Assembly: GCF_002019795.1 (NCBI RefSeq) | Contig: NZ_KV917382.1 | Location: 62,001 to 126,000 of the forward strand | DNA: 64,000 bases | DNA from: Bacillus alkalicellulosilyticus | GTDB lineage: Bacteria; Bacillota; Bacilli; Bacillales; Bacillaceae_F | Direction: 5' to 3' | Shown: piece after piece, positions 58,438-64,000 of the stretch | Layout: every line of letters starts with the position of its first letter | Numbering within the stretch: the first letter of the stretch is position 1 | Notes under the pieces: generated by a model | What the model saw: the letters and a program-made list of their open reading frames with translations, nothing else | What the model was told of the DNA's origin: nothing | The model's database searches: none | Translations under genes and position numbers: made by a program

Positions 58438-60192
58438 ATGTCTCTCCGAACAGAAAGAAGGAAAAATTTGACGGTATACCTATGGTTATTGTCATTTATG
58501 CGTCCCTATAAATGGCAAGTACTTTTACTAATATGCTGTTTTATTGTGTCGTCTTACATTGAATTGATGATTCCAAAAGTCATGCAAATTTTTATTGATG
58601 ATGTTGTCCCACAAGAGGACATTAAACTTTTTTATTCACTTCTTTTGGGGTTGGCCATTTTAATAGTTATAATGATTATTATTAATGGAGTGGCTAATTT
58701 ATTGAAACGGACAATTCAAGAAAAGGCTTCGAAAAACCTCCAATTCACCATGTTTAAACATCTCCGATCATTAGGTTTTTCCTATTTTGAAAAACATCCT
58801 GTTGGCGAAAGTCTCGCTCTCATTAACTCTGAGGTTGAAAACATACAGGAGCTATATCGCAATCACTTTCCTTCTATGATTGGATTATCTATTTTTTCCG
58901 TTATCTCTATTGGGTTAATGGTCAGCACTAGTCTTCATCTAACATTAATTACGGTTCCTTGTTTATTTCTCTACTATTTAATTGGTCCATATTTAGAACG
59001 TCGTGCTGCCATATGGGGAAAGCGGTCTTCTGAAAATCGCGTCAGTTTTAACAACAAGGCGTACGAAAGTATATCAGCAATAGTTGAAATAAGAGCGAAT
59101 GGTGCTGAAAAAGTTGATTTACAACAATTTAATAGTAAAAAGAGATCACTAAACGAGGGACTCCTATCATTATTTTGGTTTGGTTATTGGCGTGGGTCTG
59201 TTAGACGATTGTCCTACTATATTGGAGCAGTGATCATTTTCATTTACGGCTTTTGGTTGATCCAGCACAATTTGTTGTCCGTTGGTGAGATTACCGCATT
59301 TATACTTTATTATTTTGTTGCGATGCAGCGTTTAACAATCATTATCACTCTAGTGACTGAACAACAAATGATGATGCAACAAGCAAACATTCTTTACGAC
59401 TTTAGTCGTTTATCCCCTGAAGTTAAGGATGCGGTAGGAAAGGAAAAACTCTCAATAGAGGGAGAACTGGTCTTTGATTCTGTGCATTTCGGATATAGTA
59501 AGCAGGGGCCAAAAATTTTAGATGATTTTTCTCTTCATATTACTCCAGGCGAAACAGTAGCTCTTGTTGGCACCAGTGGAATGGGGAAAACGACCATTTT
59601 AAAGTTAATCGGTCGATTCTACGATGTTCAAAGTGGGAGTATCTTGTTAGATGGTAAAGAGTTAAAGGATATTCCTCTTTCCCATCTAAGAGAGTGTCTT
59701 GGCTACGTTTTTCAAGAAACCTATCTTTTTGGTGATACCATTTATGAAAATATAAAATTCGGTCGTCCAGAAGCGAACGACGAAGACATCTATAAAGCAG
59801 CTAGAGAAGCCTATGCGGATGAATTCATTGAGCAGTTACCCGATGGTTACCAAACGCTTCTCGGTGAAAGAGGTATTAACATTTCTGGGGGACAAAAACA
59901 ACGAATTGCGTTGGCACGAATGTTTCTCAAAGATCCAAAAATCCTTCTTCTAGATGAAGCGACTTCTTCATTGGACACAATCAGTGAAACACACGTCCAA
60001 AAAGCTCTTACCAATCTTGCAGCTGGTCGAACGACGATCATCATCGCTCACCGAATTTCAACCATTCAGCATGCGGATAAAATTGTAGTTGTTGACCACG
60101 GAAGAGTTGTTGAGATGGGTAGTTACCAAGAACTCTTAGAACAGCGAGGACATTTTTATCAATTAAAAGAGGCTCATTCTATTGTGAGCTAG
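58438..60192 (+). CDS. ABC exporter half-transporter 1, 584 aa
   Basis: It has the typical type IV exporter layout: six transmembrane helices (residues about 1-320), then the nucleotide-binding domain with Walker A GTSGMGKTT, Q-loop FQETYLFGDT, signature NISGGQKQR, Walker B ILLLDEATSSLD and the H-loop IIAHR. It is followed after 17 bp by a second half-transporter. The pair probably forms a heterodimer exporting the cluster product. The DNA is less AT-rich than the operon upstream, hinting at a different origin. Confidence 0.93.
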   Translation: MSLRTERRKNLTVYLWLLSFMRPYKWQVLLLICCFIVSSYIELMIPKVMQIFIDDVVPQEDIKLFYSLLLGLAILIVIMIIINGVANLLKRTIQEKASKNLQFTMFKHLRSLGFSYFEKHPVGESLALINSEVENIQELYRNHFPSMIGLSIFSVISIGLMVSTSLHLTLITVPCLFLYYLIGPYLERRAAIWGKRSSENRVSFNNKAYESISAIVEIRANGAEKVDLQQFNSKKRSLNEGLLSLFWFGYWRGSVRRLSYYIGAVIIFIYGFWLIQHNLLSVGEITAFILYYFVAMQRLTIIITLVTEQQMMMQQANILYDFSRLSPEVKDAVGKEKLSIEGELVFDSVHFGYSKQGPKILDDFSLHITPGETVALVGTSGMGKTTILKLIGRFYDVQSGSILLDGKELKDIPLSHLRECLGYVFQETYLFGDTIYENIKFGRPEANDEDIYKAAREAYADEFIEQLPDGYQTLLGERGINISGGQKQRIALARMFLKDPKILLLDEATSSLDTISETHVQKALTNLAAGRTTIIIAHRISTIQHADKIVVVDHGRVVEMGSYQELLEQRGHFYQLKEAHSIVS

Positions 60193-60209
60193 AGAAAAGG
60201 GGGGAGTGT

Positions 60210-61949
60210 ATGGAAACAGTTAGATGGCTTTTTCACTATATTTCTAAAGAAAAAGGGTTGTTTTTTTTAGGCATTCTGTTTATGACTATAGAAGGAGTCT
60301 CAAATATAGGGATCATTGCGGTTCAGCAACTTTTTATCGATGAAGTCTTCATTGGTGGAAAGGAAGAAAAGTTTTTACCGAATTTAATTTTACTTGTAAC
60401 GTGTTTGTTAACATTTGCCTTGTTTTTCACCATTGGGCCTCGTCCGATGCATAAATGCGTCGCGCGGATTGATAATCGTTTATCTGAGGAATTCATGAAA
60501 TACATGTACAGAATGCCTATTAGCTCGATTCAGAAGCAGCGGTCAGCGCAATTTGCTCAATATTTTTCTAGGGATATCCCAAATGTTGCCGGTCTCATTG
60601 GTGAGGAAATCCCCCGCTTTTTCTATCAAGCAATTAAAGTGATTGTGCTTGCTGTCATTATTGGATTTGCTAGCCCCGTACTATTGAGTGTTATTATCCT
60701 TTTAAGTACATGCTATATAATTGGCTCCATCTATTTCAAGGATAAAGGAAAGAAGTATTCGAAATCAGTAAACGAAGCTAAGGCTGATCTCGTCGTTGTT
60801 CTTGAAGAGGGTGTTTCATCCACTCGTGAAGTAATCGCATTTAATCGTACACAATGGGAAGAAGAAAAGTATAACAAGGTATTTGCTAAATACCTAAAAA
60901 GCATTATTAACGAAGGAAAACTGATAAATCTGCAAATGTTTGTGAGTGAACCGATTCGTTGGGTGACCGTTTTGGTGGTGTTGGCTTATGGCGGCTTTTT
61001 GGTCGTCCAGAATGAAATGTCTCTAGGTAGCTTTGTTGTTGTATTACAGTTAACTACTTTGTTGATGCTAGATTTTCAGGAGATGTTTAATAAAGTCATG
61101 CTGGTATACAATCGATTGGCTAATGTGGAGCGAATTCGCCAAGTGTTAGATGTGCCCCTTGAAAAGAGTGGAGAGAAGAAGCTTGATGGTTCTATTCAAC
61201 ACTTTTCCTTGGAAAAAGTATCGTTCCAGTATGAGCAGGGGAATGAGCTTATTCTAAAGGATGTAACTTTTACGATCCCGATTGGTAAAAAGGTTGCGAT
61301 TGTCGGTCAAAGTGGTAGTGGAAAGTCGACCATCGCACAGCTACTACTAGCATTTTCTCAACCAACAAATGGGACAATTCAGGTTAATGATAGCATGTTA
61401 TATGAGCTGTCTGAGACATTTTGGCGCGAGAAAGTTAGTGTTGTTTTTCAAGAGCCATACCTTTTCCCTAATACAATTCGATTTAACCTACTAATGGGGA
61501 ACGAATCTATTACAGACGAAAGAATGGTAGAGATTTGTAAAAAAGCGCAAATTCATGAGTATATCTCGTCTCTACCGGACCAATACGATACAGTGATTGG
61601 AGAAAGAGGAATTACACTTTCTGGTGGACAGCGACAACGTCTCTCTATTGCGCGAGCATTGTTACGTGACACGGAAGTATTGATACTTGATGAGGCCACC
61701 TCAGCACTGGATCATGAGACCGAGTACTTCGTTCAACGAGAAATTGATGGTCTGAGGCAAGGAAAAACAACAATCATTATTGCTCATCGCCTCTCAACTA
61801 TTATGAATGCCGATGAGATTATTGTCCTGGACGGAGGAAAAATTGTTGAAATTGGGACTCACGATGAGTTAATGCTGAAGCATGGCGTCTATGCCAATTT
61901 AATTCGGGCCAACGAAGAGAAACAAATGAATCAAGTCCTCAGTTCCTGA
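60210..61949 (+). CDS. ABC exporter half-transporter 2, 579 aa
   Basis: Same layout as its neighbour: a six-helix membrane domain with VVQNEMSLGSFVVVLQLTT-type helices, then Walker A GQSGSGKST, Q-loop FQEPYLFPNT, signature LSGGQRQRL, Walker B VLILDEATSALD and the H-loop HRLST. ATG follows AAAGGGGGGAG. It closes the operon-like series and is followed by a likely terminator near 62235-62314. It could give self-resistance through export. Confidence 0.93.
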   Translation: METVRWLFHYISKEKGLFFLGILFMTIEGVSNIGIIAVQQLFIDEVFIGGKEEKFLPNLILLVTCLLTFALFFTIGPRPMHKCVARIDNRLSEEFMKYMYRMPISSIQKQRSAQFAQYFSRDIPNVAGLIGEEIPRFFYQAIKVIVLAVIIGFASPVLLSVIILLSTCYIIGSIYFKDKGKKYSKSVNEAKADLVVVLEEGVSSTREVIAFNRTQWEEEKYNKVFAKYLKSIINEGKLINLQMFVSEPIRWVTVLVVLAYGGFLVVQNEMSLGSFVVVLQLTTLLMLDFQEMFNKVMLVYNRLANVERIRQVLDVPLEKSGEKKLDGSIQHFSLEKVSFQYEQGNELILKDVTFTIPIGKKVAIVGQSGSGKSTIAQLLLAFSQPTNGTIQVNDSMLYELSETFWREKVSVVFQEPYLFPNTIRFNLLMGNESITDERMVEICKKAQIHEYISSLPDQYDTVIGERGITLSGGQRQRLSIARALLRDTEVLILDEATSALDHETEYFVQREIDGLRQGKTTIIIAHRLSTIMNADEIIVLDGGKIVEIGTHDELMLKHGVYANLIRANEEKQMNQVLSS

Positions 61950-62234
61950 AACCTTTTAAGTAATCAAGTCGTTTGACTAAGTTGACTAAGAAGTGAAGAA
62001 ATATAGGTTTTGTAATGGGGTTTTATACCACGAGATTATAAGAAATGTCTGAAATCAAATTTGAGAATTGAATAGGAATTTAATTATGTGCTCACCAAGT
62101 GTGAAACGGTCATAAATACTTTTTCAAAATTAGATGAACAATCTTACAATTAAGGGGATATTAGGTCAATACAAAAAATTAAAAACCTTAACAAATAGTT
62201 AGTGATAAAATTCTACTATATAATGTCTCAAAAC

Positions 62235-62314
62235 TGACGTTCTTACCTGTACAGAGATGATGGATATTATATCCTTAACAACTGTAGCAAAGGAAAAGGA
62301 CGTCGTCTTTTTTT
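62235..62314 (+). terminator. probable terminator of the cluster
   Basis: GACGTTCTTACC pairs imperfectly with GGAAAAGGACGTC, an inner GGATATTATATCC forms a second short hairpin, and GTCTTTTTTT follows. It lies about 290 bp after the last exporter gene. Confidence 0.5.
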
Positions 62315-62490
62315 ATTATCATTCGCATTGTATATTTTGTATGTTTGAGAATTTTTTTGTAATTATCAATTTTTATTATGGAAAGGAAACAACAAAATGA
62401 GTGTTTCTTGTGTTTTGCAAATAAAAGTACAAAGTTTTGTAACCATCAAGTAGGAACAGTTTTTGCTCTTTGTTTTTGAACACTTTTAGC

Positions 62491-62780
62491 TTATTTAGTT
62501 TGTGCACTTTTCGCTTGGAATAGGGAGTCCCTATTTTTTATACGGTGACTAGCCCCATCGAAGTGAATACCTTCAGAGCGATGGAGAAGGCGAGCTAACA
62601 TCGCCGTTGTAATCCCCTGGTCTCCCAGTAACTCTCCCAATTCTTCAGGTCCTTTATTGGATGTTAATATTATCGAACTTCGTTCATAAAGATGTTGACC
62701 AAGTGAAAGAAGAGATTTGCTTCGTGTTGGTCCATTGCCATATACATTAAATCATCAAGCACAATAGCAACTTTGTTTAC
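62491..62780 (-). pseudogene. decayed IS21 helper ATPase (IstB), right of the cluster
   Basis: On the minus strand, KVAIVLDDLMYMAMDQHEAN and FFHL are readable; the frame then shifts and continues GQHLYERSSIILTSNKGPEE, GDQGITTAMLARLLHR and DSLFQAKSAQTK to TAA at 62491. This is the C-terminal half of IstB with one frameshift, and the N-terminal Walker A half is gone. It points toward the cluster, as does the IstB relic at 36668-37127. Confidence 0.85.
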
Positions 62781-63089
62781 TTTTTATATACAAAATACTG
62801 TTTATGAGAATATCTAGTTAGATAAATTTGCTCAAATATCAAAAAGTAACAACAATTTAGTGGGATAAATTGTAAATGAGAATCGAATTAAAAGGGATAG
62901 ACTATATAAATTGCGACAAAAAAGATAATTAAAGGGTAGAAAACTTTAGGATTATAAACTACAACAATAATATATTGGACTATTTGCTACTTCTTTCTAC
63001 AAAAAAGTAGTTTTAACTAATAAATAAAGTTATTTCGCGTTAAATACTAATTTAACGAACAATTAACAATTAAAATATGGTATAATAAA

Positions 63090-63270
63090 AACAGCTAAAC
63101 TTAGAAAAGCTTAGCTGCCGAAGATTTATTATTATTCATAGTTTTGTGTGTCGGATTAATTTTCACCGAACCTAGGTACGGGTACTCTGTCAATCCTACG
63201 TTATACTAACCGTATCTTGATACGGGGCTACAACGTAATATTACTATATAATATTTATCTAAATACGTCA
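63090..63270 (+). ncRNA. structured leader of the DUF3800-like gene
   Basis: Several stems are visible: AGCTAA ... TTAGCT at about 63093-63117, a short ACCTAGGT element near 63170, and TACGTT ... AACGTA (about 63199-63238) enclosing CCGTATC/GATACGG. The density of pairing in otherwise AT-rich DNA and its position before a DUF3800-like gene recall the family of DUF3800-associated RNA motifs. I could not confirm which class it belongs to. Confidence 0.55.
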
Positions 63271-63286
63271 ATAAGGAGGATAAAAT

Positions 63287-64000
63287 GTGTCTACAGAGTT
63301 AATGAATATTTTCTTTGATGAAAGTGGTCAAGATTCCGATAAACCAACAACAATGGGTGGCTTACTCATCCCCCATTCCGTTTACATTTCACAAGAAATG
63401 AATGCCCTTAACGAGCGATTACGGTCTAAAGAAATAAAATTGCATTGGACAGATTATACGGGTGACGGGGTGCTAAGAGAAAATATTAAAGAGGCCATTA
63501 CCGCATTTTCAACCATTGCAAAGTATACACGGATGAATGTCATTAATTACAACCGCTCCTCCCTCGACTTGCGTTATAAACTGTCTGATGATATTGGGAG
63601 CAAAAAGCAAATGGGCCGCAAAAAAAAAGAAACCATGAATTACGCTACATTAATGGTTTATACGAAAATTCCTGAACGTATCTTTTATGGATTGCTTCGT
63701 AATTACGGGAAAGACGTATACATAAAAACTGATATTTTTATAGAAAAAGAAGGTAAATATGAAAAGTATAATCTAGAAACACGATTAAAAGAAAATTTAA
63801 ATACTCAATCATTATACCGAGCTGAGCAATTTTGGGTGAAAGATAGTAAAATGGTCACCAAAGGACAGATGATCGGTATAGAATTGGTTGATTTAATTCT
63901 TGGGGTTATTCGATTGATTATACGAAGATATCCGGTTCCACCAGGATTAACAGATGACCAATACAGTGAAAGACAAATTAAAGGTAAAGCGAAGAAGCAC
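63287..64000 (+). CDS. DUF3800-like protein, N-terminal part (cut by window edge)
   Basis: GTG 63287 lies 7 nt after AAGGAGG; the overlapping ATG at 63285 gives only a five-codon peptide. The protein starts STELMNIFFDESGQDSDKPT, the DES-type beginning typical of DUF3800 proteins, which have a predicted RNase-H-like fold. Later GQMIGIELVDLILGVIRL fits the conserved C-terminal acidic helix. At least 238 residues are visible before the edge. Many DUF3800 genes sit near mobile elements and have structured leaders, as here. Confidence 0.78.
   Translation, partial: MSTELMNIFFDESGQDSDKPTTMGGLLIPHSVYISQEMNALNERLRSKEIKLHWTDYTGDGVLRENIKEAITAFSTIAKYTRMNVINYNRSSLDLRYKLSDDIGSKKQMGRKKKETMNYATLMVYTKIPERIFYGLLRNYGKDVYIKTDIFIEKEGKYEKYNLETRLKENLNTQSLYRAEQFWVKDSKMVTKGQMIGIELVDLILGVIRLIIRRYPVPPGLTDDQYSERQIKGKAKKH

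Larger units (their letters stand above)
61950..63286. other. region between the cluster and the right-hand gene
   Basis: About 1.3 kb without an intact gene. It contains a terminator-like hairpin (62235-62314), the IstB relic (62491-62780) and the structured leader of the DUF3800-like gene (about 63090-63270). The sequence between 62800 and 63080 is AT-rich and shows nothing further. Confidence 0.6.

Overview
The window is low-GC Firmicute DNA and most resembles a large plasmid of a Bacillaceae host (Bacillus/Priestia-like). Supporting evidence: strong AGGAGG-type ribosome binding sites, frequent GTG/TTG starts, an AbrB-type regulator, proteins resembling the DUF4257, DUF2187, FbpB and CBO0543 families typical of Bacillus, and an iteron origin next to a Rep_3-type initiator (about 31.1-33.3 kb). 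No rRNA, tRNA or CRISPR array was seen. All family assignments come from reading motifs; no database was searched.

Layout. 0-7 kb: small plasmid genes of unknown function, an AbrB-like regulator and a tyrosine recombinase. 7-10.6 kb: a KAP-like P-loop NTPase and a nuclease-like gene broken by several lesions, bracketed by two related palindromic repeats. 10.6-12.6 kb: an IS110-family element, followed by a 321-bp unit with inverted ends. 12.7-20 kb: a membrane protein, a double-HTH protein, a secreted nuclease lipoprotein, and a small cluster of a PrnB/IDO-like haem protein, an ATP-grasp ligase and a divergent MFS exporter. 20-30.9 kb: small plasmid genes, two related attenuator-like leader RNAs, a PAPS-reductase-like protein with a C5 DNA methyltransferase, lipoproteins, an amidase, a gene behind a c-di-GMP-I riboswitch, and an ATP-dependent DNA ligase. 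30.9-33.3 kb: the origin, with 23 iterons in two opposed arrays. 33.4-37.1 kb: an intact IS200-type element and decayed transposon genes (Mu-type transposase, ExeA-type ATPase, DUF5348, IS21 IstB).

37.5-62 kb holds the most interesting locus: a biosynthetic cluster marked by phosphoenolpyruvate mutase, the entry enzyme of phosphonate biosynthesis. A divergent trpB-trpA pair faces an 18-gene operon-like series. In order it encodes an Ldh2-type dehydrogenase fused to a methyltransferase, a class III aminotransferase, a methyltransferase, a ThiH/NosL-like radical SAM enzyme, an NDK-like protein, a cystathionine-gamma-synthase-like enzyme, a class I amidotransferase, a second NDK-like protein, PEP mutase, a BtrH-like acyltransferase, a nucleotidyltransferase-like protein, an acyl carrier protein, an acyl-CoA dehydrogenase, SbnA- and SbnB-like diaminopropionate enzymes, a stand-alone adenylation protein and two ABC exporters. 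No phosphonopyruvate decarboxylase is visible. My inference is a phosphonate conjugated to a diaminopropionate-derived acyl group, with tryptophan synthase as a precursor supplier or a resistant target copy. I do not recognise this gene combination as a known pathway. Decayed IS21 IstB genes flank the cluster on both sides, pointing inward. The right edge carries a DUF3800-like gene behind a structured leader.
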